Assembly: GCA_025403435.1 (NCBI GenBank)
Contig: CM046350.1
Coordinates: 34,352,062 to 34,416,061 of the forward strand
DNA from: Artocarpus heterophyllus
Lineage: Eukaryota; Streptophyta; Magnoliopsida; Rosales; Moraceae
Direction of reading: 5' to 3'
DNA: 64,000 bases
The notes beneath the pieces are model-generated. The model did no database searches. It was not told the origin of the DNA and worked only from the letters and a program-made list of their open reading frames with translations. Each line of letters begins with the position of its first letter. Within the stretch, counting starts at the first letter, position 1. The translations under genes and the position numbers were made by a program. Of the stretch, positions 1 to 10,839 are shown in pieces.

Positions 1-410
1 TATTTTAGTATGATTTATGGTTGCACACCCCTAGGTGGTGATTATAAATCATGGATAAAATATTAAAACGGTGGTTATACACTCACGTTAATTTTATTAT
101 TAACCTCCCCTAGGAGCTCTGTTAATAAAATTAATGGCCAAAGAAACGATTATTAGTATATGCTGGATCATACGGGTCCTGGATGGCATATATTAATCAG
201 GAGGGGATCCGTGTTCCTGATTGAATTTGGCATGACTCCCCTAGGAGCTTGTTGAATTCTGAGTTGGGAATTATCGTTGTAAGGTTGTGATATTTTCAAG
301 GTTTTGACACATAAACACATTTGTATAATTTTACATGATTGTGTTATCTTACTAAATTATTATATATGTTTGCTTATGTTTGGTATATGATTCTTTATTG
401 TAGATTGAAA
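1..410 (+). mobile_element. Copia element 1, 5' leader (entering from the window edge)
   Basis: This is untranslated leader of a Ty1/copia element. It is nearly identical to the leader of element 2 at 48049-48455, so the 5' LTR and primer site lie left of the window. The reading frame is open upstream to an ATG at 339. The downstream ATG at 411 begins a product with the usual gag start, and a splice-acceptor-like TTTATTGTAG lies just before it. I therefore take 411 as the gag start. Confidence 0.85.
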
Positions 411-3400
411 ATGTCTAAAAACGCTTTATCATCGATACTTGACAAAAACCAATTGACCGGTGAGAACTATAATGATTGGAAACGGAACCTGGACATCGTC
501 CTTTCCTTTGAGAAACTGAAATATGTTCTGACAACTCCTTGTCCTCCCGAGCCTACGGGAGACTCAAGTAATGAGCAATTCCAAGCGTACGAAAGCTGGA
601 AAGATGCTAATGATCAGGCCCGCTGCTATGTTATGGCTAGCATGAATAACGTGCTGCAGGCTCAACATCAGGATTATGAGACTGCGAAGCAGATCTTGGA
701 TAATCTTGAGGACATGTTTGGAGGCCAGGCCATAACAAAGCGGCAAGGGGCGCTTCGGAAACTCTTAAACTGTAGACAGAGACCGGGGACATCTGTAAAG
801 GAGCACATGATGTTGGTCATGGGTTACCTCGCTGAGGCTCAGACCAATGGAGCCGACATCGATGCTGAAACTCAGATGACTATGGTCTTTGAGACTCTGT
901 CTAAGGAATTTATTCCGTTTAGAGCTACTTTTAATCTAAGCAATAGACGGGATATGACCTTGACAGAACTGATGAAACAGTTACAAGAGTTTGAACTGCT
1001 GATCAGGGAGTCTCCTGCTGGTGGAGAGGCCAATTTGGTAGCTGCTTCTGGTTCCAATCCTAACTCTGGGAATGGAAAGAAACAACGGGCCAAGAGTGGG
1101 AAGTCTTCTATTCCTATTGCTACCAAGAGCAAGAAGAAGAAGAAGAAGAACCCAAAGAAGCTTAAGTGCTTCTTTTGTGGTAAGGTCGGGCATATAAAGA
1201 AGCATTGCAAGGACTTCCTTTCCAAGGGAGGTAGGTGTGATCTTCTATATTTAGAAACTTGTTTGGTTGAGGAATCCAGTGACATTTGGGTCATAGATTC
1301 TGGTGCAACTAATCATGTTTGTGTTTCTCTGCAGGGATTCAAAGAAACGAGAAGTCTACTTCGTGAAGACTTAACGCTTCGGATGGGCGATGGATCCTTG
1401 GTCTCAGCGGAAGCAGTGGGAGATGTCCATCTTTATTTTGATAATTATAGGAGTTTAATTTTGCGAGATTGTTTTTATGTTCCTAAATTTAAAAGGAATT
1501 TAATTTCTGTATCTTCTTTATTTAAAGACTCCTACGTGGTATCTTTTAATGAAAAAGTGGTGATTCGTAAAAACAAATCTTTTATCTGTTCTGGATGGAT
1601 GCAAAATAATCTATATTTTATCAAACCTAAGATGGACTTGTTGCTTAATGCTGAGATAAATGATAATGACTCAAAAAGACTTAAAACTTCTCACTCTAAT
1701 AAGACTTATCTTTGGCATTTGCGCCTTGGCCATATTAACCTAAATAGGATTCAAAGGTTGGTAAGGGATGGACCTTTAAGTCACTTAAAGGTGGAATCTA
1801 TACCTCAATGTGAGTCTTGTTTGGAGGGTAAAATGACCAAAAGACCGTACGGGTCTAAGGGCAATAGGGCCGAAGGGGTTCTAGAACTTGTGCATAGTGA
1901 TGTTTGCGGACCGATGAACATCCGGGCACGAGGAGGGTATGAGTACTTCGTTACTTTTATTGACGATTACTCAAGATATGGGTATGTGTACCTAATGCAC
2001 CACAAAAGCGAAACTTATGATAAGTTCAGGGAGTTTCGGGCTGAAGTGGAAAAGCAATTGGGTAGACCCATAAAGGCACTTCGATCTGATCGAGGTGGGG
2101 AATACCTTTCTGATGAGTTCTTGGGACACTTGTTAGAGAATGGGATTTTATCCCATTTAACTGCGCCGGGCACTCCGCAGCAGAATGGCGTAGCAGAGAG
2201 AAGGAATAGGACTTTGTTGGACATGATTCGGTCCATGATGAGTTATTCATCATTGCCTTTATCCTTTTGGGGATATGCGCTACAAACCGCATGTTATCTT
2301 TTGAACAATGTGCCTTCAAAATCGGTCCCTAAAACTCCTCACGAGTTGTGGACAAGACGGAAGACATCCTTAAACCATATTCGCATATGGGGATGTCCAG
2401 CTCATGTCCTGTTTAAGGATCCGAATAAGTTGGAAGCACGTTCAGAAGTTTGCATGTTTGTAGGATATCCAAAAGGGACTAAAGGGGGTTATTTTTATAA
2501 CCCAAAGGAAAATAAAGTCGTGGTTTCAACTAATGCAACTTTCCTTGAGGAGAGTTACATGAACGACTTTAAACCTCAAAGCAAAGTGGTGCTTGAGGAG
2601 TTGAGGGGTAATCCGTTTACTCCGGAGGTTCCGAACGAAACCATTCCGATCGGTGTAGAAAAACCAAACAAACCTGAACAACAACCTCAGGGGCTTCGGC
2701 GTAGTGGGAGGATCGGTCGTCAACCTGAGAGGTATATGTTCAATGGGGAGGTCTTTTTGGCTGAACCGGATGAACATGACAGGGATCCTTATACTTACGC
2801 AGAAGCTATGGAGGATGTTGATTCAAGACTCTGGACAGAGGCCATGAACATTGAGATGAAGTCTATGGAGACTAATCGGGTCTGGGAGCTTGTGGATCTT
2901 CCCGAAGGGGTAAAACCCATAGGGTGTAAGTGGATCTACAAGAGGAAAAGAGGAGTGGATGGAAAGGTCGAAACCTTTAAGGCTAGACTGGTAGCTAAGG
3001 GTTATACGCAAAAGGAAGGAATCGATTATGAGGAAACCTTTTCGCCTGTAGCCATGCTAAAGTCCATCCGGATTCTCTTGTCCATAGCTGCCGCTCTCGA
3101 CTACGAGATTTGGCAGATGGATGTCAAGACGGCTTTTCTGAATGGCTATCTTGATGAGTCCATTTATATGGAACAACCAGACGGGTTCAAGGTCACGGGT
3201 CAAGAGGGTAAGGTTTGTAAGTTGCTAAAGTCTATTTATGGACTTAAGCAGGCTTCTCGTTCTTGGAACATAAGATTTGATCAAGTGATCAAGACTTATG
3301 GGTTCTCACAAAATGTGGATGAACCATGTGTTTACAAACACATTAAGAATGGGAAGGTGGTTTTTCTACTACTCTATGTAGATGACATTCTGCTAATTGG

Positions 3401-4364
3401 CAATGACGTTGGGGCGTTGTCATCGGTCAAATTATGGTTGACCAAGCAGTTTGACATGAAGGACTTGGGTGAGGCTAATTTTGTTCTCGGTATCCAGATC
3501 TTTCGGGATAGGAAGAACAAAATGATAGCTTTGTCACAGGCCAGCTACATAGATAAAATTCTCAGGAGGTTTGCAATGCAGGATTCCAAGAAAGGTGGGC
3601 AACCATCTAGGTCTGGAATTACTCTTTCTAAGAAAGACTCTCCAAAGTCTTATGAAGAAAGAGAATACATGAAGAAGGTGCCTTATGCTTCGGCAGTAGG
3701 TAGTCTCATGTATGCCATGCTTTGCACTCGACCAGATATTAGCTATGCGGTCGGGATTGTGAGTCGATTTCAGGCGGATCCAGGACCAAACCATTGGGTT
3801 GCGGTAAAGCATATTTTCAAGTACCTGAGAAGGACTCGTGAGTATATGCTTGTGTATTCGGGTGAGGATTTAACTCCTCTAGGATACACTGATTCGGATT
3901 TTCAATCCTGCTTGGATTCTAGGAAATCGACTTCAGGGTTTGTGTTTACTCTAGGTGGCGGTGCCATCAGTTGGAGAAGTGCGAAGCAAGATTGCACTTC
4001 GGATTCAACGATGGAGGCCGAGTATGTGGCGGCTAGTGATGCTTCGAAAGAAGCAGTGTGGCTCCGCAAGTTCCTTGGGGATCTTGAGGTAGTTCCTGGT
4101 ATGGATAAAGCGGTATCACTGTACTGTGATAACAGTGCGGCGGTAGCTAATGCTAAGGAACCAAGATTTCACAAGAAGAGTAAGCATATTGATCGGAAGT
4201 ATCATGTGATAAAGGACTTCGTTGAGAGCGGGCATGTCACGGTGTGCAAGATCGCGTCAGAGGACAATTTAGCTGATCCATTTACGAAGACACTTTCTGG
4301 GAGAGTCTTCGAAAGGCATGTGGAAGCTATGGGGATGCGAAATTTGCAGTATTTACTCACTTAG
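411..4364 (+). CDS. Intact Ty1/copia gag-pol polyprotein (element 1)
   Basis: This single open frame of 1317 codons encodes all proteins of a Ty1/copia retrotransposon. In order (residues from the ATG at 411): a gag domain of the UBN2/DUF4219 kind in the first ~230; a Lys-rich tract and the CCHC knuckle [14 protein letters not shown] at 253-266; the protease active site DSG at 296-298; the HHCC zinc finger of the pre-integrase domain (H436 to C467/C470); the integrase triad D497, D560, E596 with the canonical 35-residue D-to-E gap; reverse transcriptase with D904 and YVDD at 989-992; and RNase H with D1161, E1202 and D1240. No stop or frameshift is visible. The order PR-INT-RT-RH is diagnostic of copia. 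The 2.0-kb LTRs and gag style suggest the Tork/Angela group, but that is inference. All catalytic residues are present, so the protein could be functional. Confidence 0.95.
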   Translation: MSKNALSSILDKNQLTGENYNDWKRNLDIVLSFEKLKYVLTTPCPPEPTGDSSNEQFQAYESWKDANDQARCYVMASMNNVLQAQHQDYETAKQILDNLEDMFGGQAITKRQGALRKLLNCRQRPGTSVKEHMMLVMGYLAEAQTNGADIDAETQMTMVFETLSKEFIPFRATFNLSNRRDMTLTELMKQLQEFELLIRESPAGGEANLVAASGSNPNSGNGKKQRAKSGKSSIPIATKSKKKKKKNPKKLKCFFCGKVGHIKKHCKDFLSKGGRCDLLYLETCLVEESSDIWVIDSGATNHVCVSLQGFKETRSLLREDLTLRMGDGSLVSAEAVGDVHLYFDNYRSLILRDCFYVPKFKRNLISVSSLFKDSYVVSFNEKVVIRKNKSFICSGWMQNNLYFIKPKMDLLLNAEINDNDSKRLKTSHSNKTYLWHLRLGHINLNRIQRLVRDGPLSHLKVESIPQCESCLEGKMTKRPYGSKGNRAEGVLELVHSDVCGPMNIRARGGYEYFVTFIDDYSRYGYVYLMHHKSETYDKFREFRAEVEKQLGRPIKALRSDRGGEYLSDEFLGHLLENGILSHLTAPGTPQQNGVAERRNRTLLDMIRSMMSYSSLPLSFWGYALQTACYLLNNVPSKSVPKTPHELWTRRKTSLNHIRIWGCPAHVLFKDPNKLEARSEVCMFVGYPKGTKGGYFYNPKENKVVVSTNATFLEESYMNDFKPQSKVVLEELRGNPFTPEVPNETIPIGVEKPNKPEQQPQGLRRSGRIGRQPERYMFNGEVFLAEPDEHDRDPYTYAEAMEDVDSRLWTEAMNIEMKSMETNRVWELVDLPEGVKPIGCKWIYKRKRGVDGKVETFKARLVAKGYTQKEGIDYEETFSPVAMLKSIRILLSIAAALDYEIWQMDVKTAFLNGYLDESIYMEQPDGFKVTGQEGKVCKLLKSIYGLKQASRSWNIRFDQVIKTYGFSQNVDEPCVYKHIKNGKVVFLLLYVDDILLIGNDVGALSSVKLWLTKQFDMKDLGEANFVLGIQIFRDRKNKMIALSQASYIDKILRRFAMQDSKKGGQPSRSGITLSKKDSPKSYEEREYMKKVPYASAVGSLMYAMLCTRPDISYAVGIVSRFQADPGPNHWVAVKHIFKYLRRTREYMLVYSGEDLTPLGYTDSDFQSCLDSRKSTSGFVFTLGGGAISWRSAKQDCTSDSTMEAEYVAASDASKEAVWLRKFLGDLEVVPGMDKAVSLYCDNSAAVANAKEPRFHKKSKHIDRKYHVIKDFVESGHVTVCKIASEDNLADPFTKTLSGRVFERHVEAMGMRNLQYLLT

Positions 4365-4367
4365 TGC

Positions 4368-4378
4368 AAGTGGGAGAT
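4368..4378 (+). promoter_or_regulatory. Polypurine tract of element 1
   Basis: AAGTGGGAGAT directly follows the gag-pol stop codon and abuts the TGTTAGAC start of the 3' LTR. This is where plus-strand DNA priming takes place. Element 2 has the same tract just before 52424. Confidence 0.85.
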
Positions 4379-5816
4379 TGTTAGACATGTATGCTCTAAG
4401 GAGTAAAAATGTAATACGTTTTTGGAGACATTTTTTATCAATAAAGAATTTATTCATTTATATATACCAAATATTGTCCTCTTTACGTTCATATTTGTTG
4501 AATGTATGATAAGCAAACAGTAGTCTGAGACTGTCAGTCTAAACCTTAAGAGTTGGGCATATGATGGGATGATTATGCGGTAGACACGACTCTTAAGGTG
4601 ATGGTCTAAAATATATGATCCGCAATCGAGAGAATAAAGTTGGGCGCTTTATTCATGTAAAGATTGTTATGTTGTCTATATCCCTTTTGGGAGATGGTTT
4701 GTCTTGGCCATCGAAGTTGGACTCCGTGAATAGAAACATTGGCGCATTGTCATAGGTGACGATGTGTTGGATCGGGACATAAAGTGAATTGATTTGGATT
4801 AATAATTCTGTCTTGTCAAATCGATTCACTTTAGACAATCATTTGTATTGTATCTTAATCCTGAGATGAATAATGGGCCCGTTGTCTCGACTTGTGTCTT
4901 TTGATGTACCAATGGGTGACTCCCACATCTCTATAGTGGCATGCATGCCGGTACGTTGGAGGCATGACTCTTGGTAGCGTAGACTTGTTATTCATAGATA
5001 TGGAATCCATAGCTCCTCTTTAGGAGTAATGATATCCTCTTATATGCGTTGTCCTGTAATTGGAAAACTGGAGCGCTCAACCATTTGGATACATAGGTGT
5101 AACCGAATGGTATACTATCTTTAGATGGTAAGTTTTCTAATGGTGAGACAATGGAACGTAAGATAAAAATAATCGGGAAGGTAAGACAGAACTTGTCCTT
5201 AAGCCGATTATGGATGATCATATGGGGATGCGATACACTATGATATGTCATGGAGACTTAGCTACACGAGCTTCGTAATTCTATAAAGTTCGAGAGTGCA
5301 GCTCCAAGCTTTTAGTGGAGTAGCGTTGGAGTTGATAATTGTGAAATGTATATCTGGGATATTGGGTTTCATAATTATCATGAGCTTGAACTTTATAGGT
5401 CCATTTTGGTCCCCTTTGCTAGCTCACAAAATCCTGTAACGACACGGCGTGCTTTTCCAATAATTGGTGACTTATGTCGGATTTATCAGATTGGTTTAAA
5501 ATTTATAAGAATCAAATAATTCATGTCTGTTTATCGGTTGAATTAATTATGTAAGAAATTAGTTCAAGATGAACTTGTTGAATTATGGCGTTCGGATAAT
5601 TCTTGTCTGTTTATCGGTTGTTTTAATTTTGGACAATTAGAACAAGATAAACTTGTAGAATTATTGTGAATTGATTTATTTTCTTAGAGATTATCTTGAT
5701 AAAGTTTGTTTTGATCAGATATCTTTTCTATTGGGCTATTTGAATCAAAACTGAGACTTTATCCTTTAGAATCTCAGGTGGAAAATAAAAGATTCACGGA
5801 GATTTTTTCTCGGCAG

Positions 5817-5893
5817 TTCGGCATGCCGGATGACGTGTTCGGCCTGCCGAACTGGCCAGTTCGGCCTGCCTATCTCACAGTTCGGCATGCCGA
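5817..5893 (+). repeat. Dyad-motif array in copia U3 (4 units)
   Basis: Four 13-bp units of the form TTCGGCATGCCGG / TTCGGCCTGCCGA start at 5817, 5838, 5860 and 5881, separated by 8-9 bp of unrelated sequence (period 21-22-21). Each core is a near-perfect palindrome. The array ends about 120 bp before the TATA box. Confidence 0.9.
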
Positions 5894-6004
5894 CCGCGAC
5901 AGCTAAGATTACGCATTTTTCACGCGTATCTTATCAGATATTGATCCGAACTTGATTCTATTTCGATTTTTGAGACCTAATCTGATATGGACTGACCCCA
6001 AGGA

Positions 6005-6020
6005 CCAATAGGTATAAAAA
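6005..6020 (+). promoter_or_regulatory. Copia LTR core promoter (CCAAT-like + TATA)
   Basis: CCAATAGG is followed at once by TATAAAAA (6013-6020). The same block is conserved in element 2 (46385 and 54059) and, as TATAAATAG or CTATAAAAGG on the minus strand, near 59415 and 14728. This should set the start of the R region. Confidence 0.75.
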
Positions 6021-6413
6021 GGGAGTGAGTCTAATGATTTACTCAGATCAATTTGAGAGATTAAGAGTGATACTCTTCTAGTGAGCATCTAAAAAACTCC
6101 CTGAGAGCTTTTGTTCACAAATCACGAACACTAGCTTTGGGTTCTCTCTATTGGTTGGAAGGAGAGTCACCGGTGGAAGAGCTGTACGTGTGAGCCCACA
6201 CTCACTCCGGTTGTGGATAGAGAATAGCAAAGAAGACCAGTTGGTTGAGGCTCTTCTGGAACGTTACTTCTCTACACAGGTCGCGGAGGTTCTTCGGCAT
6301 ACTGAGGTTAGTAAGATCTGTTTAATTTATACATATAACATGTCAAACTTGTGTTTTGGAAAATACTCTGATGAAAAATTTTAAAAATTCCGCTGCGCAC
6401 TTTGTTTCCAACA

Positions 6414-6441
6414 GGATCTTACTAACCTTGTTAATGCCAAA
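6414..6441 (-). repeat. Minus-strand copia LTR fragment, left piece
   Basis: This piece reads like 14443-14470 of the minus-strand LTR at 14348-16335 and continues after the solo LTR at 9609. It is the left piece of an older LTR into which the 6442-9608 sequence inserted. Its outer side is cut by element 1. Confidence 0.8.
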
Positions 6442-6674
6442 TGTAACACCTGCCAATTTTCATGTAACGGTTATTATTAGATAAGTAACAACGAAAAGTA
6501 TTTTTCCCTTATGATATATGATATAATGTTACTAACTATTTTATTTTAAGTATAATGACATGTGACGGTCACATGGAATTAATATGCTCAAGGTATTCAT
6601 ATCATTTATGTTGTATACATGATAATTACTTAGTAATTAATTAATATTTTGTTATATTTTAGTGTATGCGACAG

Positions 6675-6759
6675 TTCAATAGGCCGAATTGTCCTTCACA
6701 GAATGGCAGGTCAGATGAATTTAATCGGCAAGCCAGACTTCACGACTTTAGCAGGCCGA
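6675..6759 (+). repeat. Dyad-motif array, 5' part of solo LTR copy 1
   Basis: Units resembling TTCAATAGGCCGA start at 6675, 6703, 6724 and 6747 (21-28 bp spacing). They are more degenerate than in the copia LTR but share the GCCGA half-site. Confidence 0.65.
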
Positions 6760-9189
6760 AGACAGCTAACGAGTAAACAATAGGTAATATCCAAAATTGT
6801 AACATAAATGATTGATTTTGATTGGATGATAAATTCTAATTGATTAGCATATTTTTAGTCTTTTCCTTATTTAATGTAATAGAATGTTTGACTTTTATGG
6901 ATGATTGAATTAATTGACATGGTTTCCTATTTTGAAAGTTTGGAATATGGTAATTGGAGCAAATCATTTGACTTTCCCCTATTTCTCTCCATTCCCCACA
7001 TGAATTTGCCTCAATTCTAGTCAAAAAATTCTGTTATTATAGAAAAGATTATCTTTTGCTTTACGTCATTCTCATTTTTTCACGTAAACTATCTCTCTCT
7101 CTATCGCACACACTCTCTCTCTCACACTCTAAATTCTCTCAGACATTTTTTTTCTCTCTTCTTCATGCTTTCTTCCCTCCTCTCCCTTAATTTTGCTGCA
7201 ATTATTTGTATGAAATACTAGTCTCCTCCTGGGCAAATTCAAATTTGAGAAGATATTGTTTTGAGGTAATAAACTTGTTTTAAGTATTTCTAAAGTTTTA
7301 TTCACTTTGTAATCTGACCCCCACAACTTTTTCTACAAATATCTGATTGCTGCAAAATTTTAGTATGTTATTTATGTATGTGTTATGTGTTATTTCTCAA
7401 AGTTTTCACATTATTTGGAATTTTTTATGTTGAGATATGAAATTTTACTCTCTACCACTCACTGTTTTATGATTGTTGATTGGTAAAATTTCACAAAAGG
7501 CAATCTTTGTTCCTAGGGCAAACAAATGTTGTTCCTCACAAAATTTTGCAGAAATATTCATGTATATGTTAAGTGATGGACTGGAAAGTTTTGTAGTGAT
7601 ATGATGAACATTTTATGATTTCTTGAATTTTATTTAAGGCTAGGTTTTGTGGCTATCTAATCAGTAAATTATGAAATTGTTGTTTGTGTGACCTCTTTGT
7701 ATGTCTAAATGAATTTATTTGACAACGAAACTTTTTGTGGTACTGTACTTATATGTTATTAGGTTATATATAAATTTTAAGGTCGTAGTAATTTTTATTT
7801 TAATTATTAGGGGTGTGATAATTGTGTGTTGCTCACTACTTATGTGATTGGAGTTTATTTTTACCTTTGAATTCTAATGCATGTTTTGAATTGTTTGAAT
7901 ATATTTGAAGCTAATCTTTGGATATGTTGTAGTTTTAGGTGTCTATTATATGCAGTATTTTTATAAAATTATTTTAGGATATAGATAATTTATTATATGA
8001 ATGTTAGTAAGGACTCCTCACTGTTTTGTTAGTGCTAGCAGATTTTGTGTTGTATTGTGTGACTTGTTTAGGTTAGCAAATGGAATTTTTATGACCAACA
8101 AAAAATCATGATATTATGTTTATATGTCAACTTTATTCCTCTAGAGTCTCATGTTTTAAATTTTGTGTGATTTCTAAGTCATTGAGCTGTGAATTAGTAA
8201 GGGTCAGGCAGCATTCTCCAATGGCAGTTTTGTTCTAACATTTTATAGGCTGATAAAATGTGTTATGGATTAATGTTTTAAGAGAAGAATGTATGTGTGA
8301 TGTATTATGGCATTGGATGATGTCAAAAAGATGAATGTTAATTTCTTGTGATTGACATGTACACTCCAAGAGGTGAGCACATCAAGACCACGGCGACGTC
8401 ATCTTTAATTAAGGTTTAGTAAGCTAATCAAGTAAGTATATTCTCACCTATAACATGATGAGTTTATGAAAAGTTTGAAATCTATGTTCATGATGGTTTT
8501 ATAATGATTTCCATGATGATTATATATGATGTTTTATTATGAAAGTTTTGATGTATAAAAGTTTATGCATGTTTTGATGATGATGTTTTTCAAAGCATAT
8601 AAGTATATATATGTGTACTTACATATATATGTATCACCTAAATAAGTGTTGCACACTCTATGTTATGTTATGTTTATGTTATGATGTCATGTTTGGTTTG
8701 AGATTAGCTACCACTCTCCTCTCATGACGGCGCACCTACAATGATGATAATGGTGCGACACTTGGGCCCTTAAAGATAAAATGAATGAAGTTTTAATCTG
8801 GTTAATGTGAACGAAAGATATGTTCTATATGAAACTATACCTAGTGCACTATTATGATGATGATGATTATGGTTATGATGTTTCATAAAGATGTTCATAA
8901 AATGTTTTACGTTGTGAGATGGAAAATAATGTACTTACTAAGCTTTTGCTTACTTAGTTTTACATCATGTTGCAGATAAAGGTAAGAAGATTTTGGAATA
9001 GGTGGAGGGCAAGGGCAGGCGTGTGAGCTATGCAGGATAGATTGAAAATGGAAGATGCCAAGAAAGAAGTTTAAAATTTATGAATTATGATTTATTTTGC
9101 TTTGAATGTTTATTTTTCGCACTTTGAGATATTAGAACTTGTTTTAATTATTTCGTTTTAGATAGTAGATTGTTTGTCGACGATTACTG

Positions 9190-9356
9190 GTCGGACTGCC
9201 AATGCAATAATCGGCCTACTGATTACCCTATATCGGCCTGCTAAACTAAGTAGTTTAAAACTGTGATTTTACAGGGCCTCAAATGGCCTGTCGATGGTTG
9301 AAGTTTGGACTATTGGCAATGTTCGACCTACCGATGTCTGAAGTTCTGCCTACCGA
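9190..9356 (+). repeat. Dyad-motif array, 3' part of solo LTR copy 1
   Basis: Units start at 9190, 9210, 9232, ~9284, 9322 and 9344, for example ATCGGCCTACTGA and TTCGACCTACCGA, mostly 20-22 bp apart. The matching place in copy 2 (about 42655-42675) has only one remnant-like dyad. Confidence 0.7.
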
Positions 9357-9608
9357 ACTATTCAGATAGATTTCAAAAGTTGTTTTGCTTTTTATGTAAA
9401 TTATAATCTTATTATATGGTGTTAGCAAACTATTTAAAAAGTACATACATATAAATAGTTTTTAATAAATGTTTAAAAAAATGATGAAAAGAATGGATCC
9501 TAGGAATATGTTAATTAAATTATGATTTTAATCTTAATAGCTTATCTTAAATAATGTTAAAATAAATGAATGTAACGACATCTGTGACGTCCGTAAGGGG
9601 GCGTTACA

Positions 9609-10141
9609 GCAAAAAGCTCTTGCAGTTTGTGAAAAGATGTGTGTTCTAGAAGGACCTTAACCAACTGGCCTTCTTTGCTGTTCTCTATCCACGACCTGTG
9701 TGTGTGTGGGCACACTCATACAGCTCTTCCACTAAGTAGCTCTCCTTCTAATCAATTGAGAAAAACCCAAAGCTATAGTTCGTGATTTGTGAACAATAGC
9801 TTTCTAGGGAGTCACAAAGTCTCATTGGTAGAGTCTCACTCTAGATTTCTCAACTGATCTAAATAATGATGAGACTCACTCTCCTTTTATAGAGGTTAGG
9901 CCCAGGAGTTAGTCCTTATCAGATAAACCTTAAAAATTCAAATTAAAATCAAATCAAAATCAATATCTAATAAAATTTTGCATGAAAATACGTGATCCTT
10001 TTATCGCCCGATCGACATGCCAAATTGGTAGATCGGCCTGCCGTTCCTCCTCAATCGGCAGGCCGAACTTAAAGACCGGCCTGCTAAACTTACAATAAAA
10101 AGTTTTCTGCGCATCTTTATTTCCCACCCGAGATTCTTAGG
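9609..10141 (-). repeat. Minus-strand copia LTR fragment, right piece
   Basis: This resumes the LTR interrupted at 6441. It runs parallel to 14471-14985, including the minus-strand TATA block (CTATAAAAGG, ~9880-9890) and the dyad array at 10011-10087. It stops after the block around TTCTTAGGATAG, where chromovirus integrase sequence begins, so the outer part of this LTR is missing. Confidence 0.8.
10011..10087 (-). repeat. Dyad-motif array in minus copia LTR
   Basis: Four units start at 10011, 10031, 10054 and 10075, such as ATCGGCAGGCCGA. The position corresponds to the array of the other copia LTRs. Confidence 0.8.
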
Positions 10142-10795
10142 ATAGTCATCAAGTGAGCATCAGGGTGGCACCGTTCGAAGTACCATGTGGACAGTTGTGT
10201 CGATCGCCGGTGCTTCAGGCTGGACCGAGAGACAAGATCATTATTAGACCCGAAGAAACTCATAAGAGCAATGAAAAGGGTTACCGTGATTGGTGAATGG
10301 TTGAGAGCTGCTCAGAATAGGTGAAAGAGTTATACGAATGGGAGACGCCGACCTCTAGGATTTGAGGTAGAAGATTCTGTTTTCTTAAAGGTTCCACCGT
10401 GTAAGCAAGTTTTGCGTTTCGGTGTGAGTAGGGAACTTGCGCCAAGGTATGATGGGTCGTTTGAGATTTCTCAACATGTTAAAATGATCGCTTATTGTCT
10501 TGATTTTCTACTCAAACTCTCTTATGCACATGTCGTATTTCGTGTGTGTCGATAATTCAAAAATGTCTGCTCAAGCCAGGCAAGATTGTCTCGATTCATG
10601 GTGTGCAAATTTAGGAAGACACGACCTACAAGGAGGTATGAGATTAGATTATCGATCAAAAAGTGATAGGGCTGTGACACCGTGAAATTCTGTTAGTGCA
10701 TGTGTTGTGGTAGCACCACAGGATTGATGAGGCAACCTGAGAATTAGAGTCGGTTATGTGGGAGTTGTATCCGCATTTATCATGTTTTTAGGTTA
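10142..10795 (+). pseudogene. Chromovirus integrase C-terminus and chromodomain remnant
   Basis: This is a decayed 3' end of a Ty3/gypsy chromovirus pol. Around 10290-10450 a frame reads like the conserved integrase tail (short stretches RRRPLGFEVEDSVFLKVPP and RFGVSRELAPRYDGSFEI). Near 10490-10550 there is a degenerate version of the following 'VHDVFHVSMLRK' region. Around 10695-10770 a chromodomain end is seen (LWWHHRIDEAT, then ELESVMWELYPHL). Several stops and frame changes break it. Upstream RT and integrase core are absent, so this is the truncated end of an element whose LTR follows at 10840. Tekay/Del-type membership is inferred from the chromodomain and the LTR start. Confidence 0.8.
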
Positions 10796-10804
10796 GTTCC
10801 TGAA

Positions 10805-10839
10805 TTTCGAGGACAAAATTTCTTTTAGAGGTAGAGAGC
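10805..10839 (+). promoter_or_regulatory. Chromovirus polypurine-tract region
   Basis: TTTCGAGGACAAAATTTC followed by AGAGGTAGAGAG precedes the LTR start. This is the layout usual for plant chromoviruses, where a 'gaggacgaaattt' block lies before a purine tract. Confidence 0.65.

Larger units (their letters stand above)
4379..6413 (+). repeat. 3' LTR of copia element 1
   Basis: This 2035-bp LTR begins TGTTAGACATGT and ends TTTCCAACA, with the TG...CA termini of an LTR. It aligns almost end to end with the 3' LTR of element 2 (52424-54462) and, in reverse, with 59021-61049 and 14348-16335. It contains a dyad-motif array (5817-5893), a CCAAT-TATA promoter near 6005-6020 and a GAG|GTTAGTAAG splice-donor-like site near 6306. 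Sequence right of 6413 (GGATCTTACTAAC) belongs to another, minus-strand copy of the same LTR. Element 1 therefore seems to have inserted into that older copy. Confidence 0.93.
6442..9608 (+). repeat. Solo LTR of a gypsy-like family (copy 1)
   Basis: This 3167-bp unit begins TGTAACACCTGCC and ends GTAAGGGGGCGTTACA, the inverted TG...CA termini common in plant chromovirus LTRs. It sits inside a minus-strand copia LTR: the flanks join as AATGCCAAA and GCAAAAAGCTC, consistent with a 5-bp target duplication CCAAA in which one copy has mutated to GCAAA. A second copy lies at 38129-42918. No coding sequence was seen. A CT-rich stretch near 7090-7190 matches the start region of copy 2. It carries two dyad-motif arrays that copy 2 lacks. 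Assignment to gypsy rests on the terminal sequence only. Confidence 0.75.

Noticed and set aside
872..1294. 140-codon minus-strand ORF in gag
   Set aside because: Antisense shadow of gag, repeated in element 2 because the sequence is duplicated; no family resemblance.
5817..5893. CRISPR-like array
   Set aside because: Regular repeats with spacers look superficially similar, but units are 13 bp, spacers 8-9 bp, and the setting is plant LTRs with no cas-like genes.
7090..7190. CT-repeat as a microsatellite locus of its own
   Set aside because: It is the start-region CT tract of the solo LTR, shared with copy 2.
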